64,000 nucleotides of DNA from Cytobacillus massiliigabonensis (GCF_900199725.1 NZ_LT904904.1:2795891-2859890), one strand, 5' to 3'. Shown: positions 1 to 8,458, counted from the stretch's first letter. Program-made: numbers and translations. The notes: a model not told the origin generated them from the letters alone.

Positions 1-278
1 CTACCAGGTTTTTTTGCGTAAACTGAATTTTATTTGCAAGTTACCAGGTTTTTTGCGTAAACTGAATTTTATTTGCAAGCTACTAGGTTTTTTTGCGTAA
101 ACTGAATTTTATTTGCAAGCTACCAGATTTTTTTGCGTAAAATGAATTTTATTTGCAAGCTACCAGTTTTTTTTGCATAAAATGAATTTTATTTGCAAGC
201 TACCAGGTTTTTTGCGTAAAATGAATTTTATTTGCAATCTACCAGGTTTTTTTGCGTAAAATAGATTTTATTTGCAAT
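1..278. repeat. Tandem array, seven copies of a ~40-bp unit
   Basis: Seven head-to-tail copies of a 39-40 bp unit begin at about 1, 41, 80, 120, 160, 200 and 239. Each copy opens with CTACCAG, passes through a T-run and TTTGCGTAAA, and ends in TTTTATTTGCAA. Copies differ by a few substitutions and by T-run length. There are no unique spacers, so this is not a CRISPR. The array is cut by the window start and may be longer. It lies just beyond the end of the BMC operon. Function is unknown. Confidence 0.9.
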
Positions 279-283
279 CTGTC

Positions 284-314
284 ATAAGAATTTGGCAAGC
301 AGCCAAATTCTTAT
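284..314 (-). terminator. Hairpin at the end of the BMC operon
   Basis: A perfect 13-bp inverted repeat (ATAAGAATTTGGC and its complement) with a 5-nt loop overlaps the stop codon of the cyclase gene. No T-run follows on the minus strand, so termination is plausible but the hairpin could act only as a 3' stabiliser. Confidence 0.5.
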
Positions 315-994
315 TCAATGAACACCGCAACCGCTCTGATCGGAGATCCTGTTCCTTTTCTAATCCGAAGGGGCAAACCAAAATAAAGAAACCGCATCCC
401 AGCTATTTGATCGAGGTTACATAAATTCTCAGTATTCGTGATCCCATATTCCCTGCATACAAGATGCCCTGAATAGTTAGAGTCATCCGGATGATCAATT
501 GCAGGCGCATCAATCCCGATATTAACGACACCCTTATCTGCAAGCCATTTAGCCGCTTGATAATCAAGCCCTGTATAGGTTGTCAGCCACTCATCAGTTC
601 CATAGGAGCGGTTATAGTGACCAGTATAGAGAAGAACAATGTCTCCCTTGTCGATAAATTGGCCTGATTGTGATAGGGCAGCTGCGAGATCACGGCTTGT
701 AATGGAGCGGTCAACAGGAATATGTGAAAGATCTAAACATACGGCAGGCCCATAAAAATATTCAAGCGGCATTTCATCAATATATTTTCCATTTGGGTCA
801 AATTCGTATGTAGCATCACTGTGGGTGGGACCGTGTTCATTGATGATTAAATTGTTAGTTGCGAAGGGGAATCCAATCTTTTCTAGCGTTTCTTCATGCG
901 AAACATTTTGAAAAATCATAGTAGTTGGATGCAGTGGAAAGACAGGCATTCCATGATAGATTTCTTGTGTCAGATCAACTAATTTGACGCCCAT
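311..994 (-). CDS. Cyclase-family (kynurenine formamidase/isatin hydrolase-like) metal-dependent hydrolase
   Basis: A 227-residue protein of the PF04199 cyclase family, whose members hydrolyse cyclic or linear amides (kynurenine formamidase, isatin hydrolase). The metal-binding motif is visible as HGPTHSD, giving H54, H58 and D60; a later conserved histidine lies in TGHYNRS near 126. The start ATG follows a good GAGGAGA ribosome site. It is the last gene of the BMC operon, separated from the deaminase-like gene by 159 bp of AT-rich repeats. Isatin hydrolase opens a lactam ring, so this enzyme is a reasonable candidate for hydrolysing 4-imidazolone to formiminoglycine in the proposed xanthine pathway. 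That substrate is inference; the family call is firm. Confidence 0.85.
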   Translation of the reverse strand: MGVKLVDLTQEIYHGMPVFPLHPTTMIFQNVSHEETLEKIGFPFATNNLIINEHGPTHSDATYEFDPNGKYIDEMPLEYFYGPAVCLDLSHIPVDRSITSRDLAAALSQSGQFIDKGDIVLLYTGHYNRSYGTDEWLTTYTGLDYQAAKWLADKGVVNIGIDAPAIDHPDDSNYSGHLVCREYGITNTENLCNLDQIAGMRFLYFGLPLRIRKGTGSPIRAVAVFIE

Positions 995-1153
995 GAAAAT
1001 CTCCTCTCAAAAGTTTTTTTCTGGAAATGCAAGAATTGCTCGATAAAAATTGAAAAGTGCTAGTTAAATTACGAGGTTTGCTAGATAATTAAAAATAAGT
1101 GCTCGATAACTACCTTAAATTACTAAATAAATAGTATTTTATAAGATTTTTCA
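995..1153. repeat. Short degenerate repeat gap between deaminase and cyclase genes
   Basis: This 159-bp gap contains the cyclase ribosome site and about four degenerate ~20-bp elements built on GTGCTCGATAA or TTGCTAGATAA (about 1031-1112). No ORF and no clear terminator are visible. The pattern resembles the other short-period intergenic arrays of this window but has its own consensus. Confidence 0.5.
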
Positions 1154-2962
1154 TCACACAATCGTCGGAATAACCTCAAATTTATCCACGTCGATTAAGC
1201 CTCTATCAGTAATTTTCCATTTTGGGCTTGTAACTAATGACCAGAAGGATAGATGCATAAATGGAACTTCCATTCCGCAGCCAAGTACCTCTTTAGCAAG
1301 TCTTGATAGTTCATCAATTTTCTCGCTCATTTCTTTTCCAGTTAATTCATCTGTCATTAATCCGCCAATACGGAGCGGCAAATCCCCAACGACCTTTCCA
1401 TCATTTATCATGGCAATTCCGCCATCCATTGCGATTACCCGATTAACCGCTGTGACCATATCCTCATAATTCGTTCCCGTTACAATGATATTATGTGTAT
1501 CATGGGCAATACTTTCGGCAATGGCTCCGCTTTTCAAGTCAAAGCCTTGTAAAAAGGTTTTGCCAATTTTCCCTGTTCTTCCGTGGCGCTCGATTACAAG
1601 TAGTGGAAGCACATCCTGCTTCAAACAAGGCTGGATGATGCCATCTTTCACATTTAAGGTGAATTCACCGCCGCCGGTTAAGTTTTGGAATGGAATGGCT
1701 TCAATCGCACGCACTTTCACGCGGCTTCCGCTTGCTTTTATGATCATTTCCTCTTTCTTAACATGTTTGCGCTTTACTGATTTCTTTACACTTTCAGGAT
1801 ACGTATACGAGGGAATCTCCATAGTTAATTCGCCTTTTTCTGCCGCTTTTTTCCCTGCTAAATATACTTGGTCAATCGTCATATTTCTTAAATCGCTAAT
1901 TACCGCGATATCTGCACGCTTTCCTGGAGCAAGCACACCTACATCCTTGAATCCAAAATGCGTCGCAGGATTGATCGTCGCCATCTGGATGGCTTCAACA
2001 GGATCCATTCCTTCAGCAATTGTTCGGCGAATGATGTCATTCATATGACCATTTCTAATCAGATCCGCTGGAACCATATCATCAGAAACGACAATAGCTC
2101 GTCTGGAGTCTAACCCTTCCTCGGTTATGGCACGAATGCATTCAGCCATATTCCGCTGTGACGAACCTTCGCGCATGAAAACACTTACACCATACCTAAG
2201 CTTTTCAACTGTTTCTTCCTTTGTTGTCGTTTCATGACAGGAAACATGCGTACCTCCGCTTATAATATGTGCTGCTAGCTCACGGCCAAATAACCCTGGT
2301 GCATTTCCTTCCACTGTTTTTCCGATTGCATTGGCATAAGTTACAGCAGCTACAAGGTCATCGATTAATTCAGGTGCATGCTCATAAACAGGTTTGATAT
2401 TACTAAAACTCTGAATCTCCCCGATTCCCTGTACATATGGGTCGTTTAGCAAATCCTTCATATCCTTTGCAGTCACATCATACCCAGATGTTTCAAGACC
2501 CGGCGCATCAGGCACTGCACATGGAACAGTGAAGAGAATCCGGTTCGGCAGCGTTTTTGCTTCCTCAATCATTTCCTTCATGCCTGCAACACCAAGAACA
2601 TTTCCAATTTCATGCGGGTCACCAATTAAAGTCGTTGTTCCAGTCGGGATGGATAGCTTCGAAAACTCAGTGCAAGTAAGCATTGCACTCTCAAAATGCA
2701 TATGCGAATCGATAAATCCCGGGCTGACGAATTTGCCCTTGATTTCCTCAACCATTGTTTTCGGACCAATCAAATCCTTCACATTGCCAACCATCAAAAT
2801 ATGTTCACCCTTGATTGCCACATCTGCTTCATAAATTTCACGAGTAATGACATTTATAAAATAACCGCCCTGTAGTACGATATCTGCGTAAAGATTTGGA
2901 TCTAGTAATACATCTATTAGTTTGCGATAATGCAATGCTTTCTTAACTTTTAGTGCGTCCAT
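1154..2962 (-). CDS. Adenine-deaminase-family amidohydrolase, BMC-associated paralogue
   Basis: A 602-residue member of the AdeC adenine deaminase family (amidohydrolase superfamily). The metal-binding HxH lies in FIDSHMHFE (H87, H89, with E91), and the C-terminal region keeps the ATINPATHFG and ADIAVI segments of the family. The first ~25 residues are helical and precede the usual start of the fold; they could be an extension for interaction with the shell. The gene lies 5 bp downstream of the vertex-protein gene in the BMC operon. A second, more typical adenine deaminase lies at 17838-19577. The BMC copy may therefore have another substrate, and I suggest 4-aminoimidazole deamination to 4-imidazolone. 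The family is clear; the substrate is inferred. Confidence 0.85.
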   Translation of the reverse strand: MDALKVKKALHYRKLIDVLLDPNLYADIVLQGGYFINVITREIYEADVAIKGEHILMVGNVKDLIGPKTMVEEIKGKFVSPGFIDSHMHFESAMLTCTEFSKLSIPTGTTTLIGDPHEIGNVLGVAGMKEMIEEAKTLPNRILFTVPCAVPDAPGLETSGYDVTAKDMKDLLNDPYVQGIGEIQSFSNIKPVYEHAPELIDDLVAAVTYANAIGKTVEGNAPGLFGRELAAHIISGGTHVSCHETTTKEETVEKLRYGVSVFMREGSSQRNMAECIRAITEEGLDSRRAIVVSDDMVPADLIRNGHMNDIIRRTIAEGMDPVEAIQMATINPATHFGFKDVGVLAPGKRADIAVISDLRNMTIDQVYLAGKKAAEKGELTMEIPSYTYPESVKKSVKRKHVKKEEMIIKASGSRVKVRAIEAIPFQNLTGGGEFTLNVKDGIIQPCLKQDVLPLLVIERHGRTGKIGKTFLQGFDLKSGAIAESIAHDTHNIIVTGTNYEDMVTAVNRVIAMDGGIAMINDGKVVGDLPLRIGGLMTDELTGKEMSEKIDELSRLAKEVLGCGMEVPFMHLSFWSLVTSPKWKITDRGLIDVDKFEVIPTIV

Positions 2963-2967
2963 AAGCC

Positions 2968-3246
2968 TTAACCTCCTAACGTCGTTCCTTCTAAACTATC
3001 TATAATGCCAATAATTGCTGCATCAATAGGCGCCTCTTTATTCTTTATGGCTCTGCCTGCCATGCTGCCTGACACAAAGATCACTCGCTCTCCTATTCCA
3101 GCCCCTACCGTATCTACTGTAATTATGGGGTTCGATAACACATTGCCATCTATTCCAATCGGCTGAGTAATCAGAAGCTTTGTTCCTACTAAATTTTCAT
3201 CTTTTTTTGTTGCTGTTACCCGGCCGACTACAACTCCCATTTGCAT
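2968..3246 (-). CDS. BMC-P vertex protein (EutN/CcmL family)
   Basis: A ~92-residue pentameric BMC vertex protein. It has the family pattern GVVVGRVTATKKDENLVG at the N-terminus followed by the GAGIGERVIFVSGS loop. These proteins cap the vertices of the icosahedral shell. An upstream TTG at 3273 is in frame, but the ribosome site AAGGGG sits 9 nt before the ATG at 3246, so I chose that start; ATG 3252 is too close. The ribosome site overlaps the stop region of the upstream gene, which indicates translational coupling. One BMC-P gene with several BMC-H genes is the minimum set for a closed shell. Confidence 0.93.
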   Translation of the reverse strand: MQMGVVVGRVTATKKDENLVGTKLLITQPIGIDGNVLSNPIITVDTVGAGIGERVIFVSGSMAGRAIKNKEAPIDAAIIGIIDSLEGTTLGG

Positions 3247-3259
3247 TTCCATCGTCCCC

Positions 3260-3985
3260 TTATTCAAACACAAGTGTAATATTCAGTTCTTTCGCTTTAT
3301 CTCTGGCAAGTGGTGTCATAATCATATCCTTTGAAATAACAAATCTATTAATATTCTGCTGATGGAAATAACGAATGGTTTCCTCGTTAATAACCGTTTT
3401 TTTTATTTTTTTAATTGATAATTTCTCGTTTTCATCGATTAGGTTAATCCCCATATCCTTCAATTGCAGCATTTGATTATAAAGCATTCTTTTTAACCCG
3501 TTTGACCCTTTATCCATTCCTTTTAATCGCAAAAGCGGGTGATAAGGATCTGTACCTGCTTTTAAAGCAATTACCGTTTTTCCTGTTAACAAGGCGGTTA
3601 AAATCAGACGGACAAATATTCGTTGTTCATTAAAAGAAAGGATGTCTGCCACCAGAGAAAAAGAAAGATTAGGGATTAAGATAACATCTGTATGAGAGAG
3701 AACCTTTTCCGACAGCAAGTGATGAGGCATCCAGTTGTCATTGTGAAGGGTCTTTATTAATTCCTCGATTGACATCTGTGCAGTTACCTCTTCTTCAGCA
3801 CTGAAACGGACAATTACTTCCTCCCTATCAATCTCTCTTAAAAAAGAAAGTCCTGAATCCATTCCAATCAGATGAGTGGTAATTAGAGCCAGAACTGTCA
3901 TCTTCAGCTTTTTATTTCCCGAACGGTGAGCAAGAAGTTCATGCAGAGTATGCTCCAACAGTACACTCTGCTTTTCAGAACCCAT
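3260..3985 (-). CDS. BMC-locus accessory protein, flavoprotein-like fold
   Basis: A 241-residue protein between a BMC-H and the BMC-P gene. The central segment (about 97-145: a hydrophobic strand, ILIPNLSFSLVADI, then LTGKTVIALKAGTDP) resembles flavoprotein/flavodoxin-like accessory proteins found in ethanolamine- and propanediol-type BMC loci. The C-terminal part (about 190-241) has a short helix-strand unit with RFVISKDMIMTPLARDKAKEL. I do not see catalytic residues I can name. Placement within the shell genes supports a role in shell or cofactor function. Assignment to a named family is tentative. Confidence 0.55.
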   Translation of the reverse strand: MGSEKQSVLLEHTLHELLAHRSGNKKLKMTVLALITTHLIGMDSGLSFLREIDREEVIVRFSAEEEVTAQMSIEELIKTLHNDNWMPHHLLSEKVLSHTDVILIPNLSFSLVADILSFNEQRIFVRLILTALLTGKTVIALKAGTDPYHPLLRLKGMDKGSNGLKRMLYNQMLQLKDMGINLIDENEKLSIKKIKKTVINEETIRYFHQQNINRFVISKDMIMTPLARDKAKELNITLVFE

Positions 3986-3987
3986 CC

Positions 3988-4269
3988 TTATTCACCTTTT
4001 TTTGATAATAAGGCTCTTTCTACTTCACTATGCGGTCTAGGAATAACGTGAACAGATACAAGTTCACCTACACGGCTTGCTGCTTCTGCTCCTGCATCTG
4101 TTGCTGCTTTTACTGCACCAACATCGCCTCTGACCATTACTGTAACAAGTCCGAATCCAACCTTTTCGTAGCCACAAATTTCCACATTTGCTGCCTTTAC
4201 CATCGCATCTGCTGCTTCAACAGCACCTACCAGCCCTTTTGTTTCAATTAATCCTAGTGCTTCACCCAT
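3988..4269 (-). CDS. BMC-H shell hexamer protein with aromatic pore residue
   Basis: A 93-residue single BMC-domain protein of PduA/EutM type (start [20 protein letters not shown], end [13 protein letters not shown]). Six copies form a hexamer that tiles the shell facets. The pore-loop segment reads [10 protein letters not shown], where the PduA family usually has G-S-G; phenylalanine in place of serine at the central pore would narrow it or make it hydrophobic. The paralogue at 5654-5917 keeps G-S-G. The start ATG follows AAGGGGGC. The stop lies 2 bp before the next gene. Confidence 0.95.
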   Translation of the reverse strand: MGEALGLIETKGLVGAVEAADAMVKAANVEICGYEKVGFGLVTVMVRGDVGAVKAATDAGAEAASRVGELVSVHVIPRPHSEVERALLSKKGE

Positions 4270-4293
4270 TTTGCAGCCCCCTTAAATTGTTTA

Positions 4294-4644
4294 TTATTCC
4301 TCATCTTCCTCTAAACCTGTATCATTCGGTAATTCTTCAATGACTAGCTTCTTTTCTAATTTAAATAGAGGCAAAAGCTTTCCAGCTACCTCTTGATGTG
4401 CCCTTGGAATGACATGCGAGGAAATCACCTTCCCAATTCGTTCAGCTGCATCCCTTCCTGAATCAACAGCTGATTTTACAGCAGCTACATCACCGCTAAA
4501 ATGAACGGTTACTCCAAGATAGCCGCTCACCCCAATTACTTTCTCAATCCCGACAATTTCTACATCTGCTGCTTTAACAGCAGCATCAGCGGCCGAAACA
4601 GCTGTTAAATAGCCAACCGTTTCAATTAAACCAAGTGCCTGCAA
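4294..4644 (-). CDS. BMC-H shell protein with acidic C-terminal tail
   Basis: A 116-residue BMC-H protein (starts QALGLIETVGYLTAVSAAD). The BMC domain occupies about residues 1-90 and is followed by a ~25-residue charged tail ending in LEEDEE, absent from the other two BMC-H proteins here. The pore segment is unusual, EKVIGVSGYLGVTV, longer than the standard G-S-G loop. Extended BMC-H proteins in other loci (PduK- and EutK-like) are minor shell components that may bind cargo. The start is TTG after a GGGCGGG-type site. Confidence 0.92.
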   Translation of the reverse strand: MQALGLIETVGYLTAVSAADAAVKAADVEIVGIEKVIGVSGYLGVTVHFSGDVAAVKSAVDSGRDAAERIGKVISSHVIPRAHQEVAGKLLPLFKLEKKLVIEELPNDTGLEEDEE

Positions 4645-4671
4645 TCTTTTTCCCGCCCTTCAACATGCAAA

Positions 4672-5637
4672 TTAGCTTAAACGCTCGGCTTGTTTTAGTA
4701 ATTCTTCCGATACTTCTTTCACGTTTTCGTAGTTTCCGTGCAGTAATAAGTAGTTTCTTTCAATCTTAAAATTTATGTTTTTATCCGGTGATTTTTTTAA
4801 AAACCGATCTAACAGAAATAAAGTTGAGTAGTACTCTGTCCCTTCAAGGACAGCCACACCGTCCACTTGTGAATTTAAATCTAATTGCTTCATTAGCCAA
4901 GGGCTTGGTGAGTGAGCCTGATACACCTGTACTTGCTTATATGAGTTTTGTGAGAGACGCTGAAACAAAGTCTTAAGTGCCTGCTTTAGAAGATCCAAAT
5001 GATCTTCATACAATTCGAGAACAAAGCTGTGCTTGTTATCTTTGTCCCATGACAAACAGTACTTCATAGCAGGGTGCTCTCTTAATAGTTCATTTAATAT
5101 GAAAAGCTGTCCTGCCTGGCATTTTTGAGAGGTAACAACACCGATTGCATTTGATTTAATGGCTCTCTGAAAATATTGCAGCATCTTTGGATGAGGGCTC
5201 GAATATAGCCAGGCTTTTATGCCATCCCGTGTATGCCCAATCAATTGACTTTCTTCCTGAATATTATTTTTTCTAATGGATGAATGGTTTTGCTGTTGAA
5301 GTATGGGCTGATTCCCTTGAACGAGTGACAGTGTTTGGAGTCTTGCTAACGGATCTTTGTTATAGCTACTTGAAGGAGGCACATTTTCATTATTAACGAT
5401 AGATCCGCTCTTTTCTCTTAGATCTCCTGACTTTTCATCGATAAAGGATAAGTTCTTCTGCCTGTTTTTTTGTTGATAGTTTGGCCGGTTCATTTCTGGA
5501 AGTGTCTGATGAGGTTTATTTACTGCTGCTGATTTTGAATAGATAAAGCGAGTCTCTCCGCCAAAAAGTGGATTCTCCTTTGGTTTATGATGTGGTTTCA
5601 TTACTTCCTGGACGATGCTTTTCATAAAATCGGACAA
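4672..5637 (-). CDS. Putative BMC scaffold/cargo-adaptor protein, unrecognised family
   Basis: A 321-residue protein between two BMC-H genes. Residues 1-14 (MSDFMKSIVQEVMK) form a short amphipathic helix like BMC encapsulation peptides. Residues ~20-130 are Gln/Asn/Ser/Lys-rich and look disordered. Residues ~135-321 are folded and seem to hold two similar alpha/beta units: one around IGVVTSQKC with a following helix, the second around GVAVLEGTEYYSTLFLLDRF, then two strands and a helix. Each roughly follows the strand-helix-strand-strand-helix order of a BMC domain, so a very divergent tandem-BMC protein is possible. Start is TTG at 5637 with GGTGGTGA 8 nt upstream; ATG 5625 is the alternative. 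I do not recognise a family. The scaffold role is inferred. Confidence 0.6.
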   Translation of the reverse strand: MSDFMKSIVQEVMKPHHKPKENPLFGGETRFIYSKSAAVNKPHQTLPEMNRPNYQQKNRQKNLSFIDEKSGDLREKSGSIVNNENVPPSSSYNKDPLARLQTLSLVQGNQPILQQQNHSSIRKNNIQEESQLIGHTRDGIKAWLYSSPHPKMLQYFQRAIKSNAIGVVTSQKCQAGQLFILNELLREHPAMKYCLSWDKDNKHSFVLELYEDHLDLLKQALKTLFQRLSQNSYKQVQVYQAHSPSPWLMKQLDLNSQVDGVAVLEGTEYYSTLFLLDRFLKKSPDKNINFKIERNYLLLHGNYENVKEVSEELLKQAERLS

Positions 5638-5653
5638 CGTTTAATCACCACCA

Positions 5654-5917
5654 TTAAAGGATTTTGCTAAGTTCTGAATGGGGTCTAGGAATCACATTGA
5701 ATGAAACAAGCTCCCCGCCGGTTCTGTTATGAGCTGTTTTGCCAATTTCAACAGCAGCTGAAACAGCAGCTACATCCCCTTCTACAATGACTGTTACAAG
5801 CCCTGATCCTACTCTTTTTAAATCGACTAAACTGACATTTGCCGCTTTTGCCATTGAATCAAGCGCTTCAATCGCAGCAATTAATCCTCTAGTTTCGATC
5901 ATGCCAATTGCCTTCAT
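5654..5917 (-). CDS. BMC-H shell hexamer protein, standard pore
   Basis: An 87-residue canonical BMC-H protein (starts KAIGMIETRGLIAAIEALD). The pore loop reads KRVGSGLVTV, the common PduA/EutM form with a small serine-lined pore, and the C-terminus has the family [11 protein letters not shown]. It is the first shell gene after the enzymes ubiX-ubiD and is likely the major facet protein, though that cannot be shown from sequence. It lies 16 bp from the scaffold candidate gene. Confidence 0.95.
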   Translation of the reverse strand: MKAIGMIETRGLIAAIEALDSMAKAANVSLVDLKRVGSGLVTVIVEGDVAAVSAAVEIGKTAHNRTGGELVSFNVIPRPHSELSKIL

Positions 5918-5950
5918 ACATTTTCACTCCCTATTAAAAAACACAAGACA

Positions 5951-7288
5951 CTATAAATAGTCTTCCAGATTGATCTCTACTGGAATGGAGGTCCTTCGGA
6001 ATAATTCTTCTTTGCCAAGCGGGTAGGTTGCATCAATCCCCATTTTGTCAGAAACTCCCCTCAAGTTATGAGACGATTCAAGCGGTGAACCTTTAGCACC
6101 TGCAACAATGAATATGTCTTCTGAAGCCTGTACTCTCGTGGCTACCGCCCATTCCACATCATCTGAATCAAAGAGATCCACGTCATCATTTACAACGACC
6201 ACATGCTTTAAATCCTTATCGCTGGCGAATGCAGCTAGAGCCGCTTGCTTTCCATCGCCCTCAGACTTCTTTTTTATCTGAATGACAGCATGGTAGCGGG
6301 CCACACCTCCCATGGGGATATGTACACCCGTAATATTCGGAACAACCTGCCGAACAGTGCTTAATAGGGTTGCTTCACGAACAAGAGCCATCGGAAGCCT
6401 TTCTTCATAACTGGATGGAAAAATCGTTTGATTGATCGCTTGATTTCGATAAGTTACCGCTGATATTTCAACGACCGGCTGTGGAGATCGTGTACCATAA
6501 TAACCTGCTAATTCTCCAAATGGACCTTCCATTTCTCTTTCTTGTGGCAGCATATGCCCTTCAAAGACAATTTCAGCTTCGGCAAGCACATCCAAATCTA
6601 CTGTTTTACAGCGAACTACATCTAATGATTGTCCAAGCAAAGCACCTGCAACATTAAGCTTATCCGTATGGTAGAGATGTGTGCTTATTTGAGAGCTTAA
6701 TACGACAGCAGGCACAACTCCAAACATAACAGCTATTTCCATCGGCTGCCCTAGTCTCTCATAATGAGCGTATTGCTCCATTAATTCTGGAGAGGTAATT
6801 AAGATATTTGTCCGATTTCCGCCCAAATATTGCATTCTCCTAATCGATGTATACCTTTTCTGTCCAGTAATATCTTTAACCACAAGAATACCGGAAACAT
6901 AATAGGCTCCTGAATCATCAGCATGGTAAGAAGGAATCGGAAAAAGATCTGCTAAATCAAAATCTCCGGTAACTAAATTTTCCTGCACAGGTCCCGATTG
7001 CTTTAAAGTCGTTGGAATCGGATTCACGATAGAATCAATAATTTTTGGAATCAGTTCTGAAGAGTGGATACCCATGCTATCCGCAAGCAGCTCTCTGTCT
7101 CCTCCTAGCCCAGCTGCCATTTGTGATTGATACCCTTTTATTTTTTCAAAGAGGAATGGCTGCTTCCCTTTTTTCGAATTGATAATCGCTCCTAGTTCGT
7201 ATAGGGGGTCTACTTCTTTTTTTATTCGATATACTATCCCTCTATTTTCCCAATCATCCAATAATGCTCTCATCGTTACAACGTTCAT
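5951..7288 (-). CDS. UbiD-family prenylated-FMN decarboxylase
   Basis: A 445-residue UbiD-family decarboxylase. These enzymes use prenylated FMN made by UbiX to decarboxylate aromatic, heteroaromatic or unsaturated acids reversibly. Family features include SIRRMQYLGGNRTNI, MEGPFGELAGYYG and the C-terminal VVVNDDVDLFD with a DATYPLGKEE ending. It overlaps ubiX by 4 bp (ATGA), so the pair is translationally coupled. Length is somewhat below the ~490 of UbiD and BsdC. In this operon, next to amidohydrolases and a purine permease, the likely substrate is an imidazole carboxylate such as 4-amino-5-imidazolecarboxylate. Substrate is inferred; family is firm. Confidence 0.93.
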   Translation of the reverse strand: MNVVTMRALLDDWENRGIVYRIKKEVDPLYELGAIINSKKGKQPFLFEKIKGYQSQMAAGLGGDRELLADSMGIHSSELIPKIIDSIVNPIPTTLKQSGPVQENLVTGDFDLADLFPIPSYHADDSGAYYVSGILVVKDITGQKRYTSIRRMQYLGGNRTNILITSPELMEQYAHYERLGQPMEIAVMFGVVPAVVLSSQISTHLYHTDKLNVAGALLGQSLDVVRCKTVDLDVLAEAEIVFEGHMLPQEREMEGPFGELAGYYGTRSPQPVVEISAVTYRNQAINQTIFPSSYEERLPMALVREATLLSTVRQVVPNITGVHIPMGGVARYHAVIQIKKKSEGDGKQAALAAFASDKDLKHVVVVNDDVDLFDSDDVEWAVATRVQASEDIFIVAGAKGSPLESSHNLRGVSDKMGIDATYPLGKEELFRRTSIPVEINLEDYL

Positions 7289-7884
7289 GCTTTTTCACCC
7301 CATCTTTCAAGCAAACGATGATCAATCCCAAGCATGTCGAGAATACGTGCCACCATGAAATTCGCTAGCTCCCATATTTCCGTTGGCTTATGATAGAAAC
7401 CAGGAGAAGCTGGCATAATACAGGCACCCGTTTCTGCTAATTTCGTCATATTGCGTAAATGAATGAGATTAAAGGGTGCTTCACGTGGAACGATAATGAA
7501 TTCACGCTTTTCTTTTAAAACAACGCTAGCTGATCTGCTTAGAAGTGTATCACCCACCCCATTTGCTATCGCTCCAAGCGTATTCATGGAGCATGGGACG
7601 ATGACCATTCCATCTGTAAGATAAGAACCGCTAGCTACCGAAGCAAACAAGTTTTGATTGCTGTGAATCGTGGCATATTCTTTCAGCTCCTTCATCCCGA
7701 TCCCGCACTCAAATTGCATGACTTTTTCTCCCATTTCCGTCGCAATGACATGCGTCTCAACATCTAATTGATGAAGGGCGCGGACCAATGTATACCCATA
7801 GATTGATCCGCTTGCTCCAGTAATCCCCACTAATATCCGCTTTTTTCTCTCACTTGTTTGCTTGAAATTAGACAACCCGTTCAT
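7285..7884 (-). CDS. ubiX: UbiX-family flavin prenyltransferase
   Basis: A 199-residue flavin prenyltransferase (UbiX/Pad1 family) that makes prenylated FMN, the cofactor of the UbiD enzyme encoded immediately downstream. It has the N-terminal RILVGITGASGSIYGY flavin-binding segment, the central VIVPCSMNTLGAIANG, and the REAPFNLIHLRNM region. The start ATG overlaps the end of the isochorismatase-family gene by 17 bp. Its pairing with ubiD is what makes the decarboxylation step credible. Confidence 0.95.
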   Translation of the reverse strand: MNGLSNFKQTSERKKRILVGITGASGSIYGYTLVRALHQLDVETHVIATEMGEKVMQFECGIGMKELKEYATIHSNQNLFASVASGSYLTDGMVIVPCSMNTLGAIANGVGDTLLSRSASVVLKEKREFIIVPREAPFNLIHLRNMTKLAETGACIMPASPGFYHKPTEIWELANFMVARILDMLGIDHRLLERWGEKA

Positions 7885-8458
7885 CTTGGGAGAATTTACT
7901 TTTCACTGCTTCTTTATATTCCTCTGTCGTGAAAATATCACCAAAAATATCAATATCTCTTAGGCCAGATACATGCATATCCTCATCCTGTGAAGTGGTT
8001 CCATCAGAAATGCAAATAACATTATAGCCATGGTATAGAGCATCTGAAGCCGTGCTCCTTACACATACATTTGTCCAAACCCCTGTTAGTACCACCGTAT
8101 CAATCTCTTCTTCTCTTAGAAATAGATCAAAATCTGTAAAACTGAAGGCACTATGTCTTCTTTTCTGGACGACATAATCTCCTTTCTCTTCATTCGGCGT
8201 AAGCTCTGGAATAAATTCAGAGCCCCATGTGCCTTTTACTGCATGCACGGGTCTCACCCGGAAATCGCGGTCATTTTTTCGATGTGCTTCCTGTACATGA
8301 ACAACTTGAATTTGATTATCGTATGCAAAATCAATAAGTTCTCTTATTTTTGGCACAATTTTCACGCCATTTTTGCAGCAAAGCGCACCCTTTTCGTCAA
8401 TAAAATCATTCAGCATATCAATAACCACAATACAATGCTTTTTTCCTTTTAACTCCAC
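7868..8458 (-). CDS. Isochorismatase-family cysteine amidohydrolase
   Basis: A 196-residue cysteine hydrolase with the catalytic triad of the family visible: D14 (IDMLNDF), K99 (VVQKRRHSAF) and C132 (TGVWTNVCVRST). Relatives include nicotinamidase, N-carbamoylsarcosine amidohydrolase and RutB, enzymes that cleave amides or ureido groups. Start is GTG at 8458 preceded by AAAGGATGA. It is the first gene of the tightly packed block that continues with ubiX and ubiD. In the proposed pathway it would remove the carbamoyl group of 4-ureido-5-imidazolecarboxylate. Family call strong, substrate inferred. Confidence 0.9.
   Translation of the reverse strand: MELKGKKHCIVVIDMLNDFIDEKGALCCKNGVKIVPKIRELIDFAYDNQIQVVHVQEAHRKNDRDFRVRPVHAVKGTWGSEFIPELTPNEEKGDYVVQKRRHSAFSFTDFDLFLREEEIDTVVLTGVWTNVCVRSTASDALYHGYNVICISDGTTSQDEDMHVSGLRDIDIFGDIFTTEEYKEAVKSKFSQDERVV

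Noticed and set aside
1..278. Regular 40-bp repeats that could be taken for a CRISPR array
   Set aside because: Units follow head to tail with no unique spacers, and no cas genes are present.
1485..2048. 187-aa plus-strand ORF across the deaminase gene
   Set aside because: It is a shadow frame of a well-supported minus-strand gene, with no family resemblance.
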